64,000 nucleotides of DNA from Rana temporaria. Taxonomy: Eukaryota > Chordata > Amphibia > Anura > Ranidae. This document shows, in pieces, positions 1-9,976 of this stretch (positions within the stretch are counted from its first letter, which is position 1; each line of letters starts with the position of its first letter). The position numbers and the translations under genes were made by a program. The stretch is from assembly GCF_905171775.1 (NCBI RefSeq), contig NC_053489.1, positions 144,252,142-144,316,141 on the forward strand, read 5' to 3'. Under the pieces are notes generated by a model. It saw only the letters and a list, made by a program, of their open reading frames with translations, did not search any database and was not told the origin of the DNA.

Positions 1-2892
1 AGGAGCAGGCGCTCGTCTGCGATCAGCCTGGAGTTTCTGGCGCTGCGCAGAGACCTCAAGGGACTTCTGGATCTGTACCCAAGAGGCGCGTAGGACGGAA
101 AGGTGATCCTCCACAGCCGGAATATCCTGGGGAGAGAATGCCTCCGGTAACACGGCAGGTTGGAACCCAAAATTGGCCATGAAGGGAGACGTCCCAGAGG
201 AAGAGTTCACAGCCGTGTTCCTGGCAAACTCAGCCCAAGGCAGGAGGTCAACCCAATTGTCCTGGTGATCGGAGACATAGCAACGAAGGAATTGCTCCAA
301 GGCCTGATTGGATCGTTCTGCGGCCCCATTGGACTGAGGGTGGTAGGCCGAGGAGAAGGAGAGATGAATCCCCAACTGGGAGCAAAAGGCGCGCCAGAAC
401 CTGGACACAAACTGACTCCCCCGATCCGACACTATCTCCTTGGGCAAACCGTGCAACCGGAAGACCTCCCGGGCAAAAATCGTGGCCAACTCTTGTGCAG
501 AGGGTAACTTCTTGAGAGGAACACAGTGGCACATTTTGGAAAACCGATCCACAATCATGAGAATGACCGTATGGCCTCGGGATGCAGGGAGGTCCACAAT
601 GAAATCCATCCCCAGGTGTGACCATGGGCGCTCCCCGGTGGCTATGGGTTGCAGCAGGCCCAACGGAAGGTGCCGAGGGGACTTACTTTGGGCACAAACG
701 GAGCATGCCGCTACATATGCGGCGATGTCGGAACGTAGGGAAGGCCACCAGAACAGACGTGAAACAGCCCAGGACAGCTGATTCTTACCAGGATGCCCCG
801 CGGTCTTGGAGTTATGGTAGGTTCGCAACAACCGAGCGCGCAACTCCTCAGGCACAAAACATCTGCCGTTGGGTCTCCCAGAGGGAGCACCAGACTGAGC
901 CGCCAAAATCTGCTCACCAAGGGGAGAGGTCAGGCTGGTGCGAATGGCGGCCAGGATCTGATTTGGAAGTATGACCGAAGTCGGTATAGATTCCTCCCTG
1001 GACAGCTCGGAGTACTGCCGTGATAAGGCATCCGCCCTGATGTTCTTGGAACCAGGTAGGTAGGAGACCACGTAATTAAAACGTGACAAGAACAGAGCCC
1101 ATCTGGCCTGACGTGGTGTCAATCTCTTGGCCTCAGAAAGGTAGGTCAGATTCTTGTGGTCCGTCAGGATGAGAACCGGAACCACCGAGCCCTCGAGCAA
1201 GTGCCTCCACTCCTTGAGAGCCTGCACTATGGCCAATAACTCCCTGTCACCAATCTGATAGTTGCACTCCGCGGGTGACAGTTTCCGGGAGTAAAACCCA
1301 CAAGGAAGCAGCGGACCCTCTGGTGTTCTACGCTGAGACAGAAGGGCGCCTACTCCCGTCTCAGACGCGTCCACCTCGAGGACAAAGGGCAACCCAGGGT
1401 TGGGATGAGACAGAATCGGAGCCGACACAAAGGCGGATTTTAGGGCCTCAAAAGCCCGGATGGCCTCGAGCGGCCAGACCTGGGAATTACTGCCCTTCCT
1501 GGTCAGATCCGTGAGAGGCTTGGCCAGCATGGAGAAGTCCCTGATGAACTTCCGATAATAATTGGCGAAGCCCAAAAAGCGCTGCAAGGAACGAAGACCA
1601 CTGGGCTGAGGCCACTGTAAGACAGCCGAAACCTTCTCAGGGTCCATGGAGAACCCCTCAGCGGAAATGATGTAACCTAAGAAGGTTACCTGGGATCGGT
1701 GAAATTCGCATTTCTCAAGCTTACCGAACAGCTTGTTCTCTCGTAACCGTTGCAACACTCGCTTGACATCCAGAATGTGGGCCTCCATGGATTCAGAGTA
1801 TACCAAGATGTCATCCAAATAGACCACCACACACTGCTGCAGCAGGTCACGGAAAACATCGTTGATGAATTCCTGAAAGACTGCGGGCGCATTGCACAAC
1901 CCAAAGGGCATAACCAAGGATTCATAATGCCCAGTCCTGGTGTTAAACGCGGTCTTTCACTCATCGCCCGCCTTGATCCTTACCAGGTTATATGCCGCCC
2001 TCAGGTCGAGTTTGGTAAAGACCGTGGCCCCCTTGAGGCGATCGAACAGCTCGGAAATCAAGGGTATCGGGTAAGCGTTCTTGATCGTGATGCGATTAAG
2101 GCCCCTGTAATCGATGCAAGGCCTCAACTCACCGCCCTTCTTTTTCACAAAGAAAAATCCAGCCCCTGCCGGGGACGAGGATTTGCGAATGTGACCACGG
2201 GACAGCGCCTCCATCACGTACTCCTCCATGACCTCATTCTCCGCAACCGACAGTGGATAGACCCTGCCGCGAGGAGGAACGGCACCAGGTTGTAACTCTA
2301 TGGCACAATCGTATGGGCGGTGCGGAGGTAGGGCAACAGCGCGCACCTTATCGAATACATCCCGGTACTCCTCGTATTCAGGAGGCAACAGAGAGTCCGA
2401 GGAAGTACACAGCAACTTGACAGGCCCATGGATGCAACTAGCCCCACACTGTGGTGACCATGAGAGGATCTCGGCCGATCTCCAGTCGAAAGTCGGATTA
2501 TGCTTCTGGAGCCAGGGGTACCCCAAGACCACCGAGTAGTGTGGAGACGAAATAACCTGGAAGCAGACCGACTCTCTGTGAACGGCACCAATGGCTATCC
2601 CCACTGGAAGGGTCTCATGAGTCACGTGTGACGGCTGGAGGGGTCTGCCGTCTATCGCCTCTAGAGCCAGCGGGGAACCTCGAGCCTGCAGAGGAATGGA
2701 ATTGGCGGCAGCGAACGCACTATCAATGAAAAAACCACCAGCACCAGAGTCCACCAACGCCTGGGTCGTCACCGAGCCCCCGACCCAGGAGAGGACAACA
2801 GTGATCAGTGGTTTATCAACACGGAAAACCGGGGACGAGGAGACTCCACCCAAGATCTGCCCCCGACAGGATCTCAGGTGCGAGCGTTTCCC
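1..2892 (-). pseudogene. Ty3/gypsy pol polyprotein, one in-frame nonsense codon, 3' end off window
   Basis: The frame is entered from gag by a -1 shift at 2886..2892. In order on the minus strand: aspartic protease with LVDSGAGG near 2750; reverse transcriptase with the FTKLDLRAAYN stretch near 2000 and the catalytic YLDD at 1810..1821; RNase H at about 1030..1330 (TDHKNL); an integrase zinc-binding region at about 660..850 with H-H and C-x2-C; and an integrase core at about 200..620 with the D, D(RGSQF) and E(RSNQ) residues. I checked every codon from 1956 to 1 and found no stop. The only break in the window is TGA at 1957..1959, directly after GDE, where this family normally has tryptophan: a one-base TGG to TGA change. 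Without readthrough, RT would be cut before its catalytic motif, so autonomous activity is unlikely. Confidence 0.92.
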
Positions 2893-3875
2893 GGACGGTT
2901 CGGACATGCCAACCGAAAATGCCCACCGAGACCACAGTACATGCATCGGCCCTCGCGTCTCCGGAGTACCCTCTCACCCTCGGACAGGCGAGCAAACCCC
3001 AGCTGCATGGGTTCACCCCCAGACAAGTCAACCCCAGGAGGCGTGGGAGGAGAGGGAGGCACGGGTAGGACAGCAAACGTAGGCGCCAAACTGTTAGGAG
3101 GCCTCCGCAGGCTCTCCTTAAAGGAAGGTCTCTCCCTGAGTCTGGTGTCAATCAAAATCAGGAAAGAAATAAGAGCCTCGAGCTCCACTGGTAGGTCCTT
3201 AGCTGCAACCTCATCCTTCAAGGCATCCGAGAGACCATGAGAGAAAGCAGCGACCAGAGCCTCATTATTCCAGCCCACCTCTGCTGCCAGGGTAGGAAAC
3301 TCAATGGCGTATTCAGCTACAGATCGTGAACCCTGTCTGACGGACATAAGGAGCTTCGCAGCAGAAGCGGCGCGAACCGGCACATCGAATACCTTCCGAA
3401 GAGAAGCAACAAAACCAGAAAACTCGGCAACCACCGGATTGTTGTTCTCCCATAAAGGGCTGGCCCAGGCCAAGGCCTTGTCCGAGAGCAGCGAGATCAA
3501 GAAGCCCACCTTTGATCTCTCAGTGGGAAAAGCATGTGGCAGCAACTCGAAATAAATGCCCACTTGGTTAAGGAAACCTCGGCACTGAGTTGGCTCTCCC
3601 CCAAATCGCTGTGGAAGGGGGGCAGAACCGGTCATACCCCGAAACACCGCAGGCGCAACAACAGGTGTCGGGGTAGACTCTGGCGCAACAACCGGAGCGG
3701 CAGTAGGAGCGTGCCCAGGAGCGACAACCGACCCATCGGCAACGGGAGCGAAATGAACCGTGCGTTCAAGCAGGGTTTGCAACGCCACGGCGAACTGACC
3801 CAACAGGTACTCCTGCTGATCAAGTCTGGCAACCAGCGTGGGTAGCGAGGATGGCCCTGTACCGTCAAAATTCAT
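2874..3875 (-). CDS. Ty3/gypsy Gag polyprotein (333 aa, apparently intact)
   Basis: An uninterrupted frame starts at ATG 3875, fourteen bases inside the LTR edge, and ends at TGA 2874..2876. The N-terminal ~100 residues are rich in Pro, Ala and Val (a likely disordered linker). Residues ~95 to 230 match the retrotransposon Gag capsid type, with an FGG..P..CRGFLNQ start and a VAEYAIEF motif. The C-terminus has one CCHC zinc knuckle (C-MY-C-GLGG-H-FRLA-C), expected to bind element RNA. Gag would assemble the cytoplasmic particle that houses reverse transcription. The last codons overlap the pol frame and contain the slippery heptamer. No stop or frameshift is visible, so the copy is probably fairly young. 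Whether it is expressed cannot be seen here. Confidence 0.9.
   Translation of the reverse strand: MNFDGTGPSSLPTLVARLDQQEYLLGQFAVALQTLLERTVHFAPVADGSVVAPGHAPTAAPVVAPESTPTPVVAPAVFRGMTGSAPLPQRFGGEPTQCRGFLNQVGIYFELLPHAFPTERSKVGFLISLLSDKALAWASPLWENNNPVVAEFSGFVASLRKVFDVPVRAASAAKLLMSVRQGSRSVAEYAIEFPTLAAEVGWNNEALVAAFSHGLSDALKDEVAAKDLPVELEALISFLILIDTRLRERPSFKESLRRPPNSLAPTFAVLPVPPSPPTPPGVDLSGGEPMQLGFARLSEGERVLRRREGRCMYCGLGGHFRLACPNRPGNART
2886..2892 (-). promoter_or_regulatory. -1 ribosomal frameshift slippery site G GGA AAC
   Basis: In the gag frame the codons read CCG GGA AAC, so the heptamer GGGAAAC is phased exactly as X XXY YYZ. It lies ten bases before the gag stop. Slipping back one base enters the long pol frame directly. 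A short downstream stem is possible (AGAT and CTG pairing with CAG and ATCT, about 2850..2873). The same heptamer is established as the frameshift site of mammalian PEG10 and of some retroviruses. Confidence 0.85.
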
Positions 3876-3943
3876 GGCTTGGTCCTAATGTTACGGAACC
3901 ATGAACCAGACGTACAACAAGAGATAAGTGAAAATAAGAAGGC

Positions 3944-3949
3944 TTTAAT
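3944..3949 (-). promoter_or_regulatory. Putative LTR poly(A) signal ATTAAA
   Basis: The minus strand carries ATTAAA followed by a T-rich stretch (CTTCTTATTTTCACTT) and TTGTTGT, as expected for an LTR R/U5 polyadenylation region. Confidence 0.45.
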
Positions 3950-4184
3950 GAAAATCAAGCTGTAAAGCAAAAGTCCAAACGGATGGTGAAACCAGAGGTC
4001 AGGAACCAGAAGGGTAGTCAGACGAAGCCAGGATCAGGAACCAGCAGGGAAGTCAGACGAAGCCAGGATCAGGAACCAGCAGGGAAGTCAGACGAAGCCA
4101 GCATCAGAACCAGAAGCAGCAGCAGCAGTCTTAGAAGCATGTGAACACAGGAGGACCAAGCAAGGAACTGAAGCCACAGACCTC

Positions 4185-4195
4185 CTATATATATG
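4185..4195 (-). promoter_or_regulatory. Putative LTR TATA box
   Basis: The minus strand reads CATATATATAG inside the LTR, about 310 bases before gag and about 240 bases upstream of the ATTAAA signal. This is a plausible U3/R promoter position. Inference from motif and position only. Confidence 0.5.
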
Positions 4196-4325
4196 AGCCA
4201 GGCATCCAGCTCCTCCCAGTGGGAAGGAGGAGCCGCAGGGTGGGAGGCTACAAGAGACCTAGAAACCAAGATGGCCGCCAGCACATGTCAAACGAAGGAG
4301 ACAGGAGAGAGGTAAGACCATGACA

Positions 4326-4470
4326 TTCCTGATGACTGCCATTTCTTAATTACATTCCAAACAGAGGATATTGACATCTGAAAACGCTTTGCTATCTTCT
4401 TATAGCCTTCTCCAGCTTTGTGAGCGTCAACTATTTTCAGTTTTCTAGACAACTGCTTAGAAGAACCCAT
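4326..4470 (-). pseudogene. Tc1-like transposase N-terminus (about 48 codons)
   Basis: The minus frame starts at ATG 4470 with MGSSKQLSRKLKIVDAHKAG and continues through GYKKIAKRFQMSISSVW and NVIKKWQSSG. This is the first helix-turn-helix (paired-like) DNA-binding subdomain of Tc1 transposases, which recognises the terminal repeats. It runs directly into the gypsy LTR, where the frame continues by chance for about a dozen codons. The DDE catalytic domain is absent. Confidence 0.85.
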
Positions 4471-4832
4471 GGTGCTGATTGTTGGGTCAGATGAGTCTGG
4501 GCATTTAAAACCTTTGAGATTGACATCACCTGGTCTTCCCAGACGATGATTGAGAACAATCCATGACACTGGCAGGTCTCAGCTTTGCAAAGGGGGCAGT
4601 GCATGCTATAAATTCTGCAGGGTGCCCAAACTTTTGCAGACGCCTTTTTTTTGTTTTCTGTAATTTCGAAAGTGTAAATGATGGAAATAAAATCTAACTT
4701 TTTTTGACATATTAAAGAATGTCTAATCCTGTAATTTGATGCCTTTTGGAGATTTTTCCATCTTTTCTTGGCTTTGTTATGCACATTAATACAAATTTTT
4801 ACCTGGGGTGCCCAAACTTTCAATCCCCACTG
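4326..4832 (-). mobile_element. Tc1-like transposon 5' part, truncated by the gypsy insertion
   Basis: The outer end reads CAGTGGGGATTGAAAGTTTG on the minus strand, next to a TA dinucleotide at 4833..4834, which is the typical Tc1 terminus. The inner repeat GGGTGCCCAAACTTTTGCA recurs near 4618..4640. The transposase start codon is inside it. The sequence ends abruptly at the LTR, so the remainder lies beyond the retrotransposon or is lost. Confidence 0.85.
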
Positions 4833-4953
4833 TACAGGAGGGGTACCGTATTGCTTATGTGTGGCATTGGTTTGGAATCTCTGACAGCACATGTTGTCTT
4901 TACCAGGTGCTGCATTCGGGTTCCTGGCATTCAGGAGTTTTTCCAGCGGATCG

Positions 4954-6979
4954 ATGGCTGACAATGTTCAAATAGTGTCGTGGAATGTAAGGGGACTGAA
5001 TAATACGTTTAAACGGGCATCAGTGTTTCAGTTTCTTAAGCAATCTAAACCGTATATCGCCTTTCTCCAGGAGACACACCTGGATGGTAGCAGGGTTCTG
5101 GCGAGGCCCTGGGTTCAAAAAGCCTTCCATGCTACTTTTTCCACATTTGCAAGGGGAGTATCCATCCTGATTAGCAAGGCTCTGCCATGCACTATACACC
5201 AGGTGTTCTCAGATCAGGGAGGGCAGTATGTGGCGGTTCTGCTTGACATTTTTCAATATAAGATGTTGTTGGTGAATGTGTACTTACCTCCTCCTGTTAA
5301 TATACAAATATTGTATGACTTGTTTGCTCGGTTGGCCCCCTTTGCTCATCTCCCTCTTGTATTGATGGGTGATTTCAACACTATTCTGGACGCGTTGGAT
5401 TCGTCCAATCTGGGGAGGCAGGGGTCGGCTGATCTTCTCTCCTGGATCTCGGTGACAGGGATGAGTTGTGGCAAGATAGAAACCCCTCTTGTAGGGCCTA
5501 CTCTCGTGTCTCTGCGGTCCATCGCTCATCGGCCAGGATAGATGTAGTGTTTGGGAATCAGGCCCTGTTGCCACTGAGGAGGGATGCTACCTACTTGGCT
5601 GGGGGCTTATCTGATCATTGCCCCTTATCCCTCACTCTCTTCCTTTTTGCTGGGAGGAGGAGGGGGGGCTGGAGGCCGTCTCCGGGTTGGCTGCAAAATG
5701 AACAGGTGGAAGCCCACCTGAGAGAGGCAATTGCCTCTTACTGGCCAACGAATGAGGATACTGCTGATCCGCCTGTGGTGTGGGATTCCTTTAAAGGGGT
5801 GGTGAGGTGTGAGTGCATTTCTGCTATCAAGGCTGAGAGAGTGGCACATAATGCTGAAATTCTTAGGCTGAAGGAAGCGGAATGGGACTGTGCGGAGAGA
5901 CATGCCAATTGTCCTTCTGATGCCTCTTATGCGTCTTTGATGGAGGCTAGGCGTTTTCTTGGACTTGGCCCATACAGAAGCAAAACATAGAGCGAACTCT
6001 ATCTTTTAGGAGGCTGATAAGAATGGGGAGTTGTTAGCAAGACTGGTGGCAGTGGATAATCAGATAACGAATGTCCCGGTTATTAGGGGTAAGGATGGGA
6101 ATCTGGTTAGTGACCCCTCTGAGGTACTGTCAGTGTTTCAAGACTACTTTGCTGAACTTTATGCCCCCATACCGAGTTTTGACATTGATGCATTAGATAC
6201 CCTCCGGGGGGGCCTAGCCCTCCCGAGGTTGTCTGATGGTGACCCGCTGGCCTTGGATGCTAAAATCTCCAATAAAGAGATAGTGGTGGCTATTTTTGAT
6301 TTCCCACCTCATAAAGCTCCGGGACCAGATGGTTTACCGGCAGATTTTTATAAAAGCTATGCCGAGGAGATAGCCCCTAGACTGAACGCACTTCTAACTC
6401 AGTGTTTAGAATTAAATAGACTCCCTGCATCTATGGTGGATGCGTATATGGTTCTGTTGCTTAAACCGGGTAAGGACCCTCTGGAGTGTTCTGCCTATAG
6501 GCCTATTGCACTCTTGAATGTGGACCTTAAAATTTGAATGAAGGTCTTGGCTAATAGGCTTGTCGGGGTGATATCCTCACTGGTTGATATTGTTCATGCC
6601 CGGGAAGTCTACGGATACTAATCTGAGGAGGCTGTTTACGCATCTCCAGCTCCCCGGGCAGGATGCTGGTACCAGGATCATTGTGTCAATTGACAATGAG
6701 AAGGCCTTTGACTCGATTAATTGGAGGTATATGCTCCGGGTGCTGGAGAGGATGGGGTTTGGTCAGGTTTTCAGGCAGTGGATTACTTTGCTGTATAGCA
6801 CTTCCAGGGTGGCGATTAGGCTGGGCCAGTCTATCTCTCCCTTCTTTCCCGTGGGTCGGGGTACTAGACAGGGGTGCCCTCTGTCCCCCTTTCTTTTCGC
6901 ACTTCTGATGGAACCCCTGGCTGTGGCGCTTAGAGAGTCTGGCGATGTCAAGGCTATTAAAGTGGGCACTATTCGAGAA
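4954..6979 (+). pseudogene. LINE ORF2 part 1: endonuclease and N-terminal reverse transcriptase
   Basis: The frame starts at ATG 4954 (MADNVQIVSWNVRGLNN). Endonuclease motifs follow in order: VSWNVRGLNN, FLQETHLDG, LLVNVYLPPP, LMGDFNTILD, ARIDVVFGN and LSDHCPL. The reading frame shifts near 5460..5470. A further stop falls at 5988..5990. Another open stretch (6031..6537) carries HKAPGPDGLPADFYK and AYRPIALLNVD and ends at TGA 6535..6537, where related proteins have tryptophan. A second shift lies near 6580..6600. The last part holds the RT A motif SIDNEKAFDSINW and the B motif GTRQGCPLSPFLFALLMEP. The protein is therefore dead from at least two frameshifts and two stops, besides the insertion at 6980. 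Confidence 0.88.
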
Positions 6980-8255
6980 TAGTGAAGAAACATGTAGCGC
7001 TAGTGAAAAAACACTTAAGGAAGTGCATAAAGAACCATGGATAAATGCAATTAAACCACAGTAATCTGTAAATGAGTGTCCATTAAATAATAGAAACACA
7101 GAAAAAAAGTCCATCAGTAGAAAACATATGACCACATCATCGTCATGGAGGGGACATTCTGCACGATAAAACAGGAGTAGATGGAATACTCTTACCGGAT
7201 AGCGTGGATCTGCTTGTCAGCGACAACAGATCATAAACGCATGGAAGGACTCCACTCGAATCTGCTCAGCTGGACGAGGGCCCAATGGTAGACTTCCACA
7301 CAGGATATCCAGATGAATGGCTGTAGTCCTGGACTGGAACCTCACCGTGGGTAAATTCGCTCAGACTTAGATTCTCGGCAGAAAAAGAAGATCGGCTTGT
7401 TCCAAAGCGACAATCGGTGGTGCAAAAAGTGGTATCCACTTAAAGGAGGGTAGGCACAATCAGATGCCCCAGTTGAAGTCCACTTGGACGAAACGCGTCG
7501 GGCTTGCTATACCTGCTCCCATATTGCTTTTACTACTTTTTTATGCTACAGTGATCACTTTTATGTTATTTGGTTTTACTACAATAAAACCGTATCCTCT
7601 TTTATCTGCACCATCCGGAGCATTGTTTTTTTCTTTCTCCTGCGTGACCTGTTTGGATACAAAGTTTTTTCATACTCCATGATTGTGCCTACCCTCCTTT
7701 AAGTGGATACCACTTTTTGCACCACCGATTGTCGCTTTGGAACAAGCCGATCTTCTTTTTCTGCCGAGAATCTGAGTCTGAGCGAATTTACCCACGGTGA
7801 GGTTCCAGTCCAGGACTACAGCCATTCATCTGGATATCCTGTGTGGAAGTCTACCATTGGGCCCTCGTCCAGCTGAGCAGATTCGAGTGGAGTCCTTCCA
7901 TGCGTTTATGATCTGTTGTCGCTGACAAGCAGATCCACGCTATCCGGTAAGAGTATTCCATCTACTCCTGTTTTATCGTGCAGAATGTCCCCTCCATGAC
8001 GATGATGTGGTCATATGTTTTCTACTGATGGACTTTTTTTCTGTGTTTCTATTATTTAATGGACACTCATTTACAGATTACTGTGGTTTAATTGCATTTA
8101 TCCATGGTTCTTTATGCACTTCCTTAAGTGTTTTTTCACTAGCGCTACATGTTTCTTCACTATTTCTATCCAATTTTTGTCACATTGCTTGTGTAGCTGC
8201 TTATTTTATATCTCTAGATTAGCGCAGTTTTTTTCCTTTTTTTGCATTTTCACTA
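6980..8255. mobile_element. 1.28-kb fold-back (hairpin) element, hAT-like
   Basis: Two arms of about 484 bp (6979..7462 and 7680..8162) are near-perfect reverse complements around a 217-bp loop (7463..7679). For example, the same translated stretch starting MVICFLLMDFFSVF appears on the minus strand in the left arm and on the plus strand in the right arm. The outer ends read TAGTGAAG... and ...TTTTCACTA. The flanks are TTCGAGAA and ATCGAGAA (7 of 8 matching), an 8-bp target duplication as made by hAT transposases. About 93 bp follow the right arm before the right end. No transposase is encoded. The loop contains an ACGCGTCGGG motif of the kind common in frog repeats. Confidence 0.85.
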
Positions 8256-9976
8256 ATCGAGAATGTCTGGCATTATATCCTGATGACATGCTATTGTTTC
8301 TTGAGGACCCTGGACACTCGCTTCGGGCGGCCCTGAGGATTCTGAATGATTTTACTACCTTTTCTGGCCTGAGGGTGAATTGGGGCAAGTCCTCCGTTTT
8401 ACCCTTGGATGCCGGGGCCAGGGGAGGGGCGCATCCAACTATGCCCCTGCAGTGGGTCTCCTCCATCACCTATTTGGGAGTCAAGGTCACGGCCGACAGC
8501 ACTGATTATATGGTGCTTAACTTGGTGCCCCTGTTGGCTTTCTTTAAGCAAAAGGCACAGGCCTGGCAGAAGCTACCGCTGTCCCTCATAGGAAGAATAC
8601 ATTTACTGAAGATTACAATTCTGACAGTCATTTTGTATTTCTTGCGGCATGCTCCAGTGAGGATACCTAAATCCTTTTTCAAGCAGCTAGATGGCATAAC
8701 CAGTTCCTTTCTGTTGGCCCCTAAATTACCGCGCATAGGACTTAAAGTGCTGCAGGAGCCCTGGGGACATGGGGGGTTGGCTTTGCCTGACTGGAGGAAG
8801 TATTACCTTGCAGGGCAGCTGGTTTTTGTACACAGGTGGCTGACCTCCGATGCTGGGGATTCTGCCACAGTGGTGATGGCGGCCCATTTGGGGTCGTATG
8901 AGACCCTTTGTTTGGCCATTCACAGGGGAACGGGGTCTGGCCTGCCGCTGACGTTGTCCATGCGGGCGACTTTTAGGGCATGGGGGGAGGCAGTGGGGCT
9001 AGCCTGCCCCACTTACTTGGGTTTCTCGCCACAGACTCCCCTGTGGGGGAACCCCAAGTTGCCACACTTTCATTCCTTCCCGGACCCGATGGTGTGGGTG
9101 GTTAGGGGCATAAAACTTCTTAAGGACATAACCAGAGATGGGGTACTACTCACTTTTGACCAGCTCAAGGCCAGACATGAGCTTCCTAATTCGTATTTTT
9201 TCAGGTTTATACAGCTCTGTCACGCCTTCCAGGCTCAATTCTGGGAGATGGCGGTTGAGTCCATACCGTCAGCTTTGGAAGATTTGCTCATGGTGGACGA
9301 CCTCCCTAAAACCCTGTCTGTCACATATAAGGAATTATTTAAAAAGAGCCCAGTGGCACTAACTAAATGTAGGGAGCGGTGGGAGAGGGAGGTCCCTGGT
9401 ATAGATGGCAAGGATTGGGATAATATGTGGGATCACCCTTTTCAGCATTTGGTATCTGCTAGAGATAGACTGATACACTTAAAATGTTTGCACAGATTCT
9501 ATTTCACTCCTGCAAGGCTTTCAGTTCTGTACCCGTCTGTCACCTCGGAATGTTGGAGATGCTCCTTTTCACCGGCTGATGCAAAACATATCTTTTGGGA
9601 ATGCCAGCAGATAAAGGTATTCTGGGGGGAAGTGGCCTCCTGTATTGAAAACATCGTACAGGTGCCCATTCTTTTGTCAGTCCAGGTGTGTCTTTTGGGC
9701 CTGGTGGAGGGGGTGGTCCCCTCCAGGGCCCTTAGAACACTGTTAAATATTTTGTTCTTTTATGGGAGGAAGGCCATTCTATTTAAATGGAAATCACCTG
9801 CTTCCCCAAGCATAGCCTTTTGGAAGGGGCTTGTGAATTCCATGATGCCATACTACAAGGCGACATACCATTCCAGGGGGTGTGAGAAAAAGTTTGACAG
9901 GTATGGCAGGCATGGTATAATTCTGATACTACTGTGGGTTAGGATGGCCGGCTGTGTTGCCTGCGATACTTTGTGA
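8256..9976 (+). pseudogene. LINE ORF2 part 2: RT catalytic motif to C-terminal zinc-finger region
   Basis: The frame resumes right after the hairpin element with ECLALYPDDMLLFLEDPG. The catalytic box is YPDD where related LINEs usually have YADD, so alanine is replaced by proline. The stretch then runs open for about 570 codons to TGA at 9974..9976 through the thumb region and a terminal C-x2-C-x8-H-x4-C pattern (CWRC...HIFWEC at about 9552..9603) typical of Tx1/L1 ORF2 proteins. The open frame reaches back to ATG 8114 inside the hairpin element, but that start is accidental. Confidence 0.85.

Larger units (their letters stand above)
1..4325 (-). mobile_element. Ty3/gypsy LTR retrotransposon, cut by left window edge
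   Basis: A minus-strand element with the order LTR, gag, then protease, reverse transcriptase, RNase H and integrase. Integrase downstream of RT is the Ty3/gypsy order. The right end (5' LTR) lies at 4325, where the flank is a Tc1-like transposase fragment, so the element inserted into an older transposon. The 3' end, including any chromodomain and the 3' LTR, lies beyond position 1. No envelope frame is seen within the window. The single-knuckle gag and the -1 gag/pol arrangement resemble the Sushi-type elements from which mammalian PEG10 and the RTL genes derive; that assignment is inference. No canonical tRNA primer site starting TGG was recognised between the LTR and gag. Confidence 0.93.
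3889..4325 (-). repeat. 5' LTR of the Ty3/gypsy element
   Basis: The segment begins TGTCATGG and ends CCGTAACA on the minus strand, so it has TG...CA termini, and it lies directly upstream of gag. It contains a TATA box, a poly(A) signal and a roughly 35-bp tandem repeat in three imperfect copies (about 4005..4110; GTCAGACGAAGCCAGGATCA core). The partner LTR is outside the window, so the LTR/LTR divergence cannot be measured. The 437-bp length assumes these termini. Confidence 0.75.

Noticed and set aside
160..3845. Plus-strand open frames across the gypsy element
   Set aside because: They are antisense shadows of gag and pol.
4288..4569. 93-codon minus-strand frame as a single gene
   Set aside because: It joins upstream TIR sequence, a Tc1 N-terminus and gypsy LTR by chance; only 4326..4470 is real transposase.
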